From: Mytilus trossulus
Taxonomy: Eukaryota > Mollusca > Bivalvia > Mytilida > Mytilidae
NCBI RefSeq assembly: GCF_036588685.1
Contig: NC_086373.1
Span: 54,133,164 to 54,197,163, forward strand
DNA length: 64,000 bases
Direction: 5' to 3'
The notes beneath the pieces are model-generated. The model ran no database searches. It was given only the letters and a program-made list of their open reading frames with translations, and had not been told where the DNA came from. Below, in pieces: positions 12,401-20,395 of this stretch (position 1 is its first letter; every line of letters starts with the position of its first letter). The translations under genes and the position numbers were made by a program.

Positions 12401-15400
12401 CCATCTCATTCCCAATAGAACAAGACTCTCTTTCAGTAAGAATGGAGGTAAGTAGTCACTTGATTACCTCCCTTGATTTCCCAACCATCTCATTCCCAAT
12501 AGAACAAGACTCTCTTTCAGTTAGTAATGGAGGTAAGTAGTCACTATTGATTACCTCCCTTGATTCCACAACCATCTCATTCCCAATAGAACAAGACTCT
12601 CTTTCAGTTAGTAATGGAGGTAAGTTGTCACTATTGATTACCTCCCTTGATTCCACAACCATCTCATTCCCAATAGAACAGGACTCAGTTTCAGTTAGTA
12701 ATGGAGGTAAGTAGTCACTATTGATTACCTCCCTTGATTCCACAACCATCTCATTCCCAATAGAACAAGACTCTCTTTCAGTTAGTAATGGAGGTAAGTT
12801 GTCACTATTGATTACCTCCCTTGATTCCACAACCATCTCATTACCAATAGAACACGACTCAGTTTCAGTTAGTAATGGAGGTAAGTAGTCACTATTGATT
12901 ACCTCCCTTGATTCCACAACCATCTCATTCCCAATAGAACACGACTCAGTTTCAGTAAGTAATGGAGGTAAGTAGTCACTATTGATTACCTCCCTTGATT
13001 CCACAACCATCTCATTCCCAATAGAACATGACTCAGTTTCAGTAAGTAATGGAGGTAAGTAGTCACTATTGATTACCTCCCTTGATTCCACAACCATCTC
13101 ATTCCCAATAGAACAAGACTCAGTTTCAGTAAGTAATGGAGTTAAGTTGTCACTATTGATTACCTCCCTTGATTCCACAACCATCTCATTCCCAATAGAA
13201 CACGACTCAGTTTCAGTTAGTAATGGAGGTAAGTAGTCACTATTGATTACCTCCCTTGATTCCACAACCTTCTCATTCCCAATAGAACAAGACTCTCTTT
13301 CAGTTAGTAATGGAGGTAAGTTGTCACTATTGATTACCTCCCTTGATTCCACAACCATCTCATTCCCAATAGAACAGGACTCAGTTTCAGTTAGTAATGG
13401 AGGTAAGTAGTCACTATTGATTACCTCCCTTGATTCCACAACCATCTCATTCCCAATAGAACAAGACTCTCTTTCAGTTAGTAATGGAGGTAAGTTGTCA
13501 CTATTGATTACCTCCCTTGATTCCACAACCATCTCATTCCCAAAAGAACAAGACTCTCTTTCAGTTAGTAATGGAGGTAAGTTATCACTATTGATTTTAT
13601 ATATGAGTACATTGTCTCTGTCGTCTGATTCAAATTAGCAATTGACAAAAGGTGTATCTGTCCAAAATGAAATTGAAATATGGATAGGGTAGATAATTTG
13701 TACTAAATCATTTTTTTGGGGGGGATGAACAAGTTTTTAATAGCTCATGATTGTATGTGGCTCCCCCTGTAAACTATACTCAGTACCCAGAATTCAACAT
13801 GTTTGTTCAAAACACCAAATCTAGTATTAAAAATGGTTTATTTCTGAATCAAGGTATACTGTTTTCCATGTCTAATGAGTAAAGAGTTATCTCCTGTTAA
13901 CTTATATTTTCTACAGAGTCAGACCAGGATTCAAAGACTTATGATGGGTTATCACATTTGTTGGAAAATTACCTTACTTTCATCGGAAATAGGCATACTA
14001 TGATAAGCTCATAATTGTAAATTATTTCCAATAGTTCTATCCCAATTTTCTTTCTATAGTAATGTTCTTAATGTCTGAAGTTTATGAGGTTAACTTCTTT
14101 TGTTCCACTTCAAATATTATTTTCTTCCGATATATTCAAGTCAGGCACTTGTTAGGTAAAGTAAGCTTTCTCAATTTGACTTCAGAATTATTTTCTATAG
14201 AGATATTCACATTGTCAGTACTTTATGAAGTTGAGTTATCTTTCTTACTTAAATGTTTATATGCATTTCTAATAAGATGTACATGCTCTCAGTAGTTCAT
14301 GAGGTTAAATTATCTCCCTTGACTCCATTTTACATCCGGGTGTATCATCAGTACACCCGATATATGTACTAACCAAGGGGGCATGATCGATTTTGACCTT
14401 ACACGGTAACAAACATCTTTGTTTTGCTTTATCAATATTCAATGTACATTTCTCAGCATTTGAAATTCCTGCTCCCAAATAATTTTTGCATCGATTTTTC
14501 CTATTCATAAAACAACTTTAATATTCTAATGAGAACAATTAACTTGTACATGCGCAAATAGTTGTGCATGTCCACATCAACTTTCAATTTTGATACAGCT
14601 GTTGAGACATTTACATGTTTTATCTGAAAGAAACCAAATACAGGGCACAAGTAATAGTTACAAATCATAAACCTACCTGTGACCACTCATTCCTTGAAAC
14701 TTGTTGGGTAATAAACCAGTGTGAAAATAAAGTTTATGTGTATGGTGTATAACAACTTAACTATGCACCGTACATAAGGATTTATGTTGTCAGCTAAACA
14801 CCGTACACAATGCTTCTTTAGGGATAAAATATTGAAAAATAACAAATGTATGAAAGATTTTAATGCCAATTATTGAAACTGCTATACTTATTACACTCAC
14901 ACATTTACCTTCTATCAAAAAAAGAGTTGCATTGAATATAGAATTATATCGGATGAGATGAGGGCCATTGTATTTGACAAGTAAAAGCAAATGCTTTTAC
15001 TATGTTTTAGTTATCCCTCCTGTTTTGGGAAAATAATGAGACATCTCTTATCATTAACCTACGATCAAATCATTGCTTAAAATAGCAATTATGTTTAGAT
15101 TGAAGTACACATTGATATTATGTGAACAAAACAATTTTTTTTGTTACCGTGTAAGATCAAAATCGCTCATGCCCACTTGGTTAGTACCTATATCCGCTGT
15201 ATGAAGATAAACAGTGTTAATTCCACCATAAAAATGGAAAAATTCTACATAAATGTGTTCACAGTGTTTACAGTAAAAATATTTTATATTTTTTAGAGCT
15301 TCAGCCTTCAACAGATTTTGAATCTCCAGTAAGTTTATGAACATAAATTTTCAGTATTTAAATTCTAGAAAGTTGCAAAACAGAAGAGAATTATAGAATT

Positions 15401-17817
15401 ATTATTTTTAGCTTAGATGCAACATAGTCACACTTATACACTTATGGCATATGATGAATGCCATCAGGTTAGTTTTTAGGTTTTGGGTATCCACTCATCA
15501 TGTTCATTAGGATATCAATATTTCAGTTTCTAGATAAAAATAATTTGACCAATAAACTATATCATGCTATATACTAAACAACTGGTTTGTAATGCCACAT
15601 GGTGGTTATAAGACCTCTTTACCTTTCTAATAGAAATAAGGAGATGTTGTTTGCCAATAGACAAAATTACAAGTATCCATCATATGTGGAGTTTAATAAT
15701 TATAGGTTATATAATTTGCCTAAATGTGTTGTATTGCTAAATAAAATTCATTGTATAATTTCAAATTAACATTGTAAAATGAGCAATATTTACCCTTCAT
15801 TGCTCACAAGCACTTAAATTTAAATTTAACAGTAGCATCCTTGTTGATTGAAGGGTAGAATTATGCATTGTTTTATTTAATTAACAAATACCAATAGCAA
15901 GCAACAGAAAGGGTTCTGTGGAACAATTATGAATAAATGTATTGACCAGATTAATAGAAATGGTATTGATTGGAACAAAAAAGTTACCAAACAACCCAAG
16001 CACATCAAACATTGACATTGTATGGTTATCAACAATGGAGAATCATCTTTACCTTGCAAAAACAACTACTTTTGTACTGAACATCCTAATTGCAATCGAT
16101 GTGTTGATTTATAAAATGTTTTTTTCTTATTTCCCACAGTCAATTCCAGAAGTAACAGACATGAGTCAGTCTTCATCTACAGCTGATGGGGATTTAAACG
16201 ACACCTCAACAAACTTTGTACAGAATAATGTCATGTGTACACTCTCAGGTAAATACAAAACTTTGTACAGAATAATGTCATGTGTACACTCTCAGGTAAA
16301 TTTACATACAATAATTTGATCAGAATCATATTATGTGTACACTCTCTGAGGTAAATGCAAAACTGAGTACAGAATAATGTCTTAAACTCTCATGTAAATA
16401 TAAATACAATAATTTGTACAGATTAATGTCATGTGTACACTCTCAGGTAAAAACAGTTCTATGTACAGAATAGTGTCATGTATACACTCTCAGGTTAACA
16501 CAATTCTTTATACAGAATAGTGTTATGTGTACACTCAGGAAAATATAAAACTTTGTACATAATAATTTCCTGTGTAAACTTTCAGGTAAATCTACATACA
16601 AAACTTTGTACAGAATAATGTCATATGATCACTTTCAGGTAAATTTTAAACAAACACTTTGTATATACTAATGTCATGTGTACACTCTCTGGTACATTAC
16701 AACCAACCGTTTTATTCAGAATAATGTCATGTTTACACTCTGGTAAATTAAATACAAAACTTTGTACAACCATTTCAGGTAAATTCACATGCAAAGCCAT
16801 CTACAGAACAATGACATGTTGATGCTCACATGATTTACATACATAACATTATTAATCTATGTATCCTTTATTTGTGTGCAGCAATACAGATTTATTACTA
16901 ATGATACTTTTTTCTCATAAAATAAAAATCAAGGCTTTCTGAAATTTGAAATTATTGAAGCTTTATGTTAGAAAACTATACTGTATGACTTTTATCACAT
17001 CCATTGCTCATCAGCTTCCTGTTAACCCAATATAGCAATGGTATTTTTAGTAATAGCTCACCTCCCACTTTATTTTGCCTGTGTATGATCAGCATAAATA
17101 TCAGTTGGACTGGGTATAAAAGAACATTAAGAATGTCATTAAATAGTTCAAATTGAATACACAACTTTCGAGTTCTGTACATTTCTGTCAAAAAACTTTG
17201 GTTTCAGTGAACATCTTTTGTGCGTTTAGGGGCATCGTCACTTCCTTTCCCATGTTGAGCAAGTATTTGGAAAACTATGATGTTATATTGCACGAATTAT
17301 TCAGCAAATTGAATTCTCATAATTGACAATCAGCACAACTTTCATTAGGGAATTATAATTAAGTACCTACAGAATTAACAATATTTCTAGTTTATCCTTC
17401 ACAATGACACTTGATGAACACTAATAGTGCAGGGATATAGGTGATCCCCTTTATTTGGTAAATGACGTCATAAAGTCGCACATAATTGAAGAGTTTTTCC
17501 AGTGAAGAACAAACTCATAAGTAGTCTATTATTTAGTATGTTTGACAAATATATTTATTACAGATCCCATGCTGCCATCAGGTGGGGGTGATCTATTATC
17601 TAGCATAGTATGATTGGCAAACATATTTATTACAGATCCCATATTGCCATCAGGTGGGGGTGATCTATTATGTAGCATAGTATGATTGACAAATATATTT
17701 ATTACAGATCCCATGCTGCCATCAGGTGGGGGTGATCTAATTGGATCTTCATCTGATGCTGAGATTGACAAGACACATCACCATGATTCAGACTTAGAAC
17801 ATTCTAATACTGCCTAG
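346..17817 (+). CDS. DMTF1: DMTF1-like Myb-domain transcription factor, 3' portion of gene (eight exons, 5' end outside window)
   Basis: In vertebrates DMTF1 (DMP1) is a nuclear DNA-binding factor with Myb-like repeats that binds D-type cyclins and activates ARF. Join: 346-414, 738-820, 1326-1463, 4169-4317, 10323-10476, 15297-15328, 16140-16248, 17708-17817. Junction phases (2,1,1,0,1,0,1) are all compatible and no stop occurs before 17815. Visible motifs in order: DWNDLASNW and VRSPQWLRGKWWSLKR (end of the Myb region), FIGLQNDVTTQYIPIQL, YLIAPANSTP, GTDHIIVHSLP, TNFVQNNVMCTLSDPML and IGSSSDAEIDK near the C terminus. Each has a counterpart at the same relative place in human DMTF1 as I recall it (RSPQWLRSKWW, ALQIPVQI, QIIVHALSP, LTDPIL, IIGSS). 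The N terminus and most Myb repeats lie upstream of base 1. Introns carry five junction-derived tandem arrays. Orthology is inference from motif order and synteny with TMEM243; confidence is high. Confidence 0.92.
415..737. other. DMTF1 intron A-B
   Basis: AT-rich intron of 323 bp. I see no repeat or gene in it. Confidence 0.6.
738..820 (+). CDS. DMTF1: DMTF1 exon B (Myb-like repeat, KWWSLKR helix)
   Basis: The acceptor is TTATTATTAG (AG 736-737) and the donor AAAG|GTATGA at 821. It completes the split codon from exon A and reads VRSPQWLRGKWWSLKRHC then TEYQSMEFK plus one base. The PQWLRGKWWSLKR block is the most conserved piece and looks like the recognition helix of the last Myb-like repeat of DMTF1. 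This is one of three visible exons without a junction array. Confidence 0.9.
1326..1463 (+). CDS. DMTF1: DMTF1 exon C
   Basis: The acceptor is TGTATTGCAG (AG 1324-1325) and the first donor TTCAG|GTATGC at 1464. Two bases complete an Asp codon, then MLEYLKTIHLQNLKVKQT, PQAGSGMKFIGLQNDVTT and QYIPIQLNS follow, plus one base. It matches the region of human DMTF1 after the Myb repeats (FPVLIKGLKQLH, SGSGV, ALQIPVQI). The last 60 or so coding bases and the donor are repeated about 15 times downstream. Donors at 1542 and 1620 would extend the exon in frame by 26 and 52 codons, so its 3' end may be variable. Confidence 0.85.
1401..2557 (+). repeat. 78-bp tandem array derived from exon C 3' end plus splice donor
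   Basis: About 15 copies, period mostly 76-80 bp. Each carries GTTTATAGGTCTACAGAATG, the VTTQYIPIQ codons and CAGGTATG. The first copy is the exon itself. The first three units are exactly 78 bp apart and keep the exon frame. Later units carry one- or two-base changes that break it. Open frames on the minus strand here are mirror images of the repeat. Confidence 0.92.
2558..3380 (+). mobile_element. Non-LTR retrotransposon 3' fragment (CR1/L2-like), with (GAA)n tail
   Basis: Coding remnant: VDSTKYVGLTLQSNLKWDKP just upstream, then LGFIRRNLKIASPKVKAHAY, KALVRPKLEYCSTIWDPHQ, EKVQRRAARF and YPRTIINWNYLPQQIV, with stop at 3181. This is the conserved region between the reverse transcriptase and the C terminus of CR1/L2/Jockey-type LINEs. 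The reverse transcriptase itself is missing (5' truncation, typical of LINEs). The element appears to end in AAGAAGAAGAAG at about 3365-3380. It inserted immediately after the exon C array. Confidence 0.8.
3440..3530 (+). repeat. Mussel-type dispersed repeat fragment
   Basis: Contains GTGGATAGTTGTTGTATTGG and GCAATCATACCACAGC, a decayed copy of a family with further copies at 3850-3950, 7600-7760, 22640-22900, 35335-35690 and 50600-50800, and in reverse at 7180-7450 and 51280-51660. Confidence 0.6.
3850..3955 (+). repeat. Mussel-type dispersed repeat, 3' end
   Basis: GGTGACCTATAATTGTTAAT through GGCAATCATACCACATCTTC and a T-rich end. It is nearly identical to 7670-7760 and sits in the DMTF1 intron before exon D. 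Confidence 0.7.
4169..4317 (+). CDS. DMTF1: DMTF1 exon D
   Basis: The acceptor is TTTACTTTCAG (AG 4167-4168) and the donor CCA|GTAAGT at 4318. Two bases complete a Gly codon, then VDDGGDSIQYEVLHQSDSGM, YLIAPANSTPISLSSMAMGT and DHIIVHSLP follow, ending in phase 0. The order QYEVL, YLIAP, ISL, IIVHSLP parallels the human order TFEIL, YLLQT, LTLT, IIVHALSP. No array is present at either junction. Confidence 0.9.
4670..5090 (+). repeat. Probable dispersed repeat in DMTF1 intron D-E
   Basis: The stretch around TAGGTCACCGTGCTTGTTTT has the look of a dispersed mussel repeat I recognise only loosely. The 61-codon open frame at 4857-5042 has no family I know and no splice context, so I do not call it a gene. 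Confidence 0.3.
5310..5590 (-). repeat. Dispersed element, one of three copies (variable GGAC/CATC tract family)
   Basis: Shares the TATACCCTGCTTT end, the ACTGTTTTACCTCTGTCTG block, a CCATCCATCC tract, GTCACATTTTTCTCAGG and CTGTACTGTGTGATGC with the copies at 31980-32390 and 55192-55690, which lie in the opposite orientation. Confidence 0.65.
5690..5890 (+). repeat. Dispersed 'GGGATTTCGGGATCAGGACCCC' family copy
   Basis: Runs of GGATTTCAGGA, TTTTTAAGC and GATCAGGACCCC with internal short direct repeats. A second copy in the same orientation lies at 51870-52065. Confidence 0.55.
6095..6345. repeat. 21-bp tandem array in left arm
   Basis: About 12 units of ACARCATTATATGNAGTGNTC. The reverse-complement array lies at 9259-9510 in the right arm. 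Open frames here are repeat artefacts. Confidence 0.85.
7170..7765. repeat. Nested mussel dispersed repeat, two parts in opposite orientation
   Basis: 7170-7560 is the reverse orientation (GGTATGATTGCCAATGAAAC, CAAACGACAACCACTGAA, GGGACGGCCAC). 7575-7765 is the forward orientation (GTTTTCTCGTTTGAATTG, TATCGGGGCCTTTTATAG, GGCAATCATACCACATCTTC). The outer ends are mutually inverted. Confidence 0.7.
7765..9116. other. Interior of the fold-back element, no gene seen
   Basis: Contains an imperfect direct repeat (about 7920-8010 and 8700-8800, both with TTTTGTTTTCCAMACAAWWTC and AAGTTCCRGGTCGA) and an ATAAAGTATTCGTATTCG stretch near 8405 that looks like an old retroposon tail. The 99-codon open frame at 7947-8246 lacks any recognisable motif. 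Confidence 0.45.
9259..9510. repeat. 21-bp tandem array in right arm
   Basis: About 12 units of the reverse complement of the 6095-6345 array (ATAATGTTGTGAGCACTTAAT and variants). Confidence 0.85.
9545..10288. repeat. 26/21-bp minisatellite (GATCAGATATTGTACAGCAT)
   Basis: About 30 units alternate between a 26-bp form (GATCAGATATTGTACAGCAT plus ATTAAT) and a 21-bp form (GATCAGATATTGTACATTAAT). It ends 34 bases before the exon E acceptor and starts directly outside the fold-back element. Confidence 0.92.
10323..10476 (+). CDS. DMTF1: DMTF1 exon E (parent of the 87-bp array)
   Basis: The acceptor is TTTTTTTTTAAATAG (AG 10321-10322) and the first donor GGAG|GTAAGT-like at 10477. It starts in phase 0: TTNISTSESVSVEMNPQSVI, LSNETDTGVTSLDSTTISLP, IEQDSLSVSNG plus one base, 51 codons in total. 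The Ser/Thr-rich acidic character suits the transactivation region. The final 67 bases (SLDSTTISLPIEQDSLSVSNG) and the donor are the source of the array that follows. Reading through the first donor meets an in-frame TAG at 10521-10523, because the next unit has a small deletion. This first donor is therefore the only one that keeps the frame. Confidence 0.88.
10408..13592 (+). repeat. 87-bp tandem array derived from exon E 3' end plus splice donor, about 37 copies
   Basis: The consensus unit is 29 codons: exon coding sequence (SLDSTTISFPIEQDSLSVSN), GGAG|GTAAG donor, then TTGTCACTATTGATTACCTC or the TAG variant. It is a multiple of three. Some units have deletions (about 10 bp in the second unit at 10513). 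A higher-order duplication is visible: 10495-10944 recurs at 11869-12318 (shift 1374), and 10705-10944 also recurs at 11397-11636. The long minus-strand open frame at 12456-13532 is the antisense of this repeat, not a gene. Confidence 0.93.
13593..14344. other. DMTF1 intron E-F, first part
   Basis: AT-rich. A good acceptor (TATTTTCTACAG at 13905-13916) is followed by 60 open bases but no donor in a usable phase, so it is probably not an exon. Confidence 0.4.
14345..15210. mobile_element. MITE-like element with about 65-bp inverted ends
   Basis: Left end GTACTAACCAAGGGGGCATG through GATTTTGACCTTACACGG and TAACAAA (14351-14413) is the inverted copy of 15140-15203. The interior has no coding capacity. 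It lies about 90 bp upstream of micro-exon F. The target duplication is not clear. Confidence 0.7.
15297..15328 (+). CDS. DMTF1: DMTF1 micro-exon F (32 bp)
   Basis: The acceptor is ATATTTTTTAG (AG 15295-15296) and the donor CCA|GTAAGT at 15329. It enters with two bases and ends in phase 0, exactly the phases required between exons E and G. It encodes ELQPSTDFESP, with E completed from the previous exon. It is very short, so it is weaker than the other exons. Skipping it would break the frame between E (phase 1) and G (phase 0), which argues that it is used. Confidence 0.7.
16140..16248 (+). CDS. DMTF1: DMTF1 exon G
   Basis: The acceptor is TTATTTCCCACAG (AG 16138-16139) and the first donor CTCAG|GTAAAT at 16249. 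It starts in phase 0: SIPEVTDMSQSSSTADGDLN, DTSTNFVQNNVMCTLS plus one base. The VMCTLS end joins to DPML in the last exon and matches the human LTTLTDPIL junction. Its 3' end with donor is copied about ten times in the following 570 bp. The next donor copy (16296) is 47 bases away and would shift the frame. Confidence 0.85.
16210..16820 (+). repeat. Decayed tandem array of exon G 3' end plus donor
   Basis: About ten degenerate units of 47-60 bp carrying TTTGTACAGAATAATGTCAT, GTGTACACTCTCAG and GTAAAT. The first unit is exon G itself. Divergence between units is clearly higher than in the exon C and E arrays, so this array is older. Confidence 0.85.
16821..17540. other. DMTF1 intron G-H remainder
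   Basis: AT-rich, no gene or clear repeat seen. Confidence 0.5.
17535..17735 (+). repeat. 72-bp tandem triplication of the terminal-exon acceptor
   Basis: Three copies, exactly 72 bp apart, of ATATTTATTACAG, ATCCCATGCTGCCATCAGG and TGGGGGTGATCTA. Exon starts are at 17564, 17636 and 17708. Only the third continues into the full C-terminal codons. Confidence 0.92.
17708..17817 (+). CDS. DMTF1: DMTF1 terminal coding exon H with stop
   Basis: The acceptor is ATATTTATTACAG (AG 17706-17707). Two bases complete Asp, then PMLPSGGGDLIGSSSDAEID and KTHHHDSDLEHSNTA follow, with stop TAG at 17815-17817. The human C terminus likewise begins DPIL, contains IIGSS and ends shortly afterwards with an acidic tail. 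Two upstream copies of the same acceptor and exon start lie at 17564 and 17636. Each diverges after GGGDL and ends after a few residues. Confidence 0.9.
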
Positions 17818-18665
17818 AACTAGTGGAAATATATGTATTAAACCTAGCATTGCCCAGAACCTTTCTGTTGAGAATGTCTATAGAAAAAAAGAAACCACAA
17901 AAGCATAATATAGATCTTGGTAGTTTGGGGCATATATTGTGAATTGGATAAGGAAAAGTTATGATGATAATTAATAAAGATTTATGTAGCTATATGTCAA
18001 AGATATTTCAACTGTTATAAAAATGGCATAAAAAAGAAGATTTAAAAAGGTTAATTGTATGAAAATGTGTTTGATAGTGTTAGGAATTATAAAATGTTCT
18101 ATCCGAATTCTTAAGTTTTTGTTACAAATTTCTGTTATTTGTCAATTTAACGTATTTATATTGATGTATTTTTCTTAGCATATTGGCTCTATAAAAATCA
18201 TGCCTCAAAGTGTATAAGTGCTGAATTTCAAATTAGATGTGTAGAATGTCTGTATCTGCATTTAAGAATGGAATGAATTCCATAATTTAGGAGCAGCTTT
18301 ATATATTTTTATACGACCGCAAATTTTGAAAAAAATTTCGTCGTATATTGTTCACTTTTGTTTATGTTAAATGTTTCTTTCCTAATTTATTTGTTGATAG
18401 AATTGGCATTTGATGGAATAGTACCTTATTAGAGTACAATGTTGACTACTTCTACTACTATATTATCACAAATTTGTATTTAATGTGCAATTTACGTTTT
18501 TGTTGTTTCCCTTTTTCTTCACATGTTTGTTTGATGTAGAATTGAATTAAAAGTTGAGAACTTTACCATAGTTAATATAATGCATGTATTGATTGTGATA
18601 GAAAACATTTATTTGTAATTTTTATGTTTGTCAATTTGTTGAAATAAAAATTATTTTGTGACTTT
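17818..18665 (+). other. DMTF1: DMTF1 3' UTR with polyadenylation signal
   Basis: The sequence after the stop is AT-rich and non-coding. A canonical AATAAA lies at 18643-18648, preceded and followed by T/GT-rich sequence. A fragment at 18307-18350 matches the left end of the 1.95-kb dispersed repeat seen at 33334 and 42292. Confidence 0.6.
18307..18350 (+). repeat. Solo left end of the 1.95-kb dispersed repeat
   Basis: TTTTTATACGACCGCAAATT and the following AAATTTCGTCGTATA match the left ends at 33334 and 42292. The stretch can fold on itself (TACGAC/GTCGTA). Confidence 0.75.
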
Positions 18666-18859
18666 AAACATATACTATTTCCTAGAGTGCTATGTCAAAT
18701 CTTGTATAATAATTGAACTCTTTCTCAGTTCTGCTTAAGACATAATTTGAGGTAACATCCACTTTTAAATTATTGCACATGTTCATTTTATTTGAACTTT
18801 TAAATTGAAAATAACAGTTTTAACTCATATTTCACAGTTCACAGAATATGAGAATGTCA

Positions 18860-19130
18860 TACACTGCAACAGTGCCTCAGTGGCAAAGTGTCTAAAGTAG
18901 TTCTATTACTGTAATAATTAGACAGTCAACACTGAGTTCGAATCCCACTCATGCAGGTGCAATCTACCACAATCTTAATTGACTAGGATCGTCAGTTTTC
19001 CTATCGAAGGTCTGATTTTCTCTGGGCACTCCAGTTTCCTCTACCAATAAAAACTGGCGGCCACAAAATAACCCAAATGTTGTACTTAAAAGAGACTTTA
19101 AAACACCAACATTCAATCAATCAATCATAC
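18860..19130 (+). mobile_element. tRNA-derived SINE with (AATC)n tail
   Basis: The A-box region is GCCTCAGTGGCAAAGTG and the B-box GAGTTCGAATCCC, 60 bases apart. A central block GGGCACTCCAGTTTCCTC and AACTGGCGGCCAC follows, with the end CAATCAATCAATCA. The architecture matches bivalve SINEs with a conserved central domain. It lies downstream of DMTF1. Confidence 0.8.
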
Positions 19131-19229
19131 GCTGCAAAGGGGAATGGTGTCATATGGACTTATATTCTTGTTCAACTGTAAAAAAAAGAAGAAAAAAAAA
19201 CCCACACATAATGAGGTCAGCGTATGGTA

Positions 19230-19510
19230 TTAGATAATGACAGCTTTTCTTCAGGATTACTTTAAAGAGGCCTTCAGATGACCAGGAGGATTAAGTAGTT
19301 CAGCTACAGTATTACTAGCCTGTCAACACTGAGGTTGTGAGTTCGTAACCTTGCTTGTGCAGATGCTTCAATCTTATTTGACAAGAATTATTTGTTACCT
19401 GCTTAAGGTTAGTGGTTTTCTCAAAACTTCCTGGTTTACCAATATAAACTGGCTGCCATGATATACTAGTAGCTAAGAGGGTAAAAGCTTCATTAAACAT
19501 CAATTGATCT
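19230..19510 (+). mobile_element. Second, more decayed SINE copy
   Basis: Same layout as the preceding copy: GTTGTGAGTTCGTAACC (decayed B box), CTTCCTGGTTTACCAAT, AACTGGCTGCCAT, ATTAAACATCAATTGATC. Divergence from the first copy indicates independent, older insertion. Confidence 0.7.
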
Positions 19511-20395
19511 GATTGCAATACAGATTGGAGGCATCCAATGTTTATGTATTGCCTAGACACATCTGAAAAATGCTTATACCCTCTTGTTTCTGATAATAAT
19601 TGGTCAATAAAAGGTCCAGCTCAAAGGTTTTGACAGGATGTGTCATTGTGAAAACAAAAAGTGGCCTTGCTGAAATGTCTCAGTCCTAACTGATCATCGA
19701 TTTTATGTTGATAGTCATAAATATAAACCTTTACAACAAGTATCACATAACTCAACATGGTCTCAGTAAAGAGGTCAAAATTAGATAAACCAAACTGGAA
19801 ATATAATTATGTACATCTTACAATCATTTTATACACCAAAATATAGTTGACCTATTGCATATCTTATTACACAAAAAAAAGAGTGAAACACAAAAACTGA
19901 ACTTTGACCACCATGAAAATGAGGTAGAGGTCAAAAGAAAACTACTGATTGGCATAAGGACCTTGCAAGTAGGCACATACTGATAAAATGGGGAATGTGT
20001 CAAAGAGATGACAACCCGACCATATATATATATATGAATATAGTTATCGTGTTAATCATAATAAGAAAGAAATTAACATTACTTAAACCTAACCTTTTTT
20101 TCTCAAATAGTCATTGTACAATGAAAATGAGGTCCAGGACAATGCAAATATGACAAGACAGTATCAAAAGCCAACTATAAACACAGTATGAAGCATTCAG
20201 GTCTTCCACCTTCTAAAATGTAAAGCTTTTATGAAGTAACCAAATGCTGCCAACAGATCACTATCCCTATGTCCAGCTTTTTATGTCGCAAATTCAAGAA
20301 AAACTCATGGATCCCAAAATAGTCATAAACAAGAGGCTGTCACAACGACAGCAACCGGATTTATTAACATTTATTTGTGTCATTGCAATATCACA
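19511..20395. other. Intergenic, mixed old repeats
   Basis: GGGGAATGTGTCAAAGAGAT with ACAACCCGACC near 19990 is a fragment of the dispersed family also at 27715. A perfect small stem, GCTGTC-ACAAC-GACAGC, lies at 20336-20352 just before the satellite-like array. Confidence 0.45.

Noticed and set aside
12456-13532. Longest open frame in the window (358 codons, minus strand, 29-residue repeats MVVESREVINSDNLPPLLTE...)
   Set aside because: It is the antisense of the 87-bp exon-derived array. The sense strand aligns to the DMTF1 coding end plus splice donor, and the frame is open only because the unit is a multiple of three.
13917-13990. Possible extra DMTF1 exon after TTTTCTACAG
   Set aside because: No donor gives a phase compatible with micro-exon F, and the frame ends soon. 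Exon E joins exon F directly in phase.
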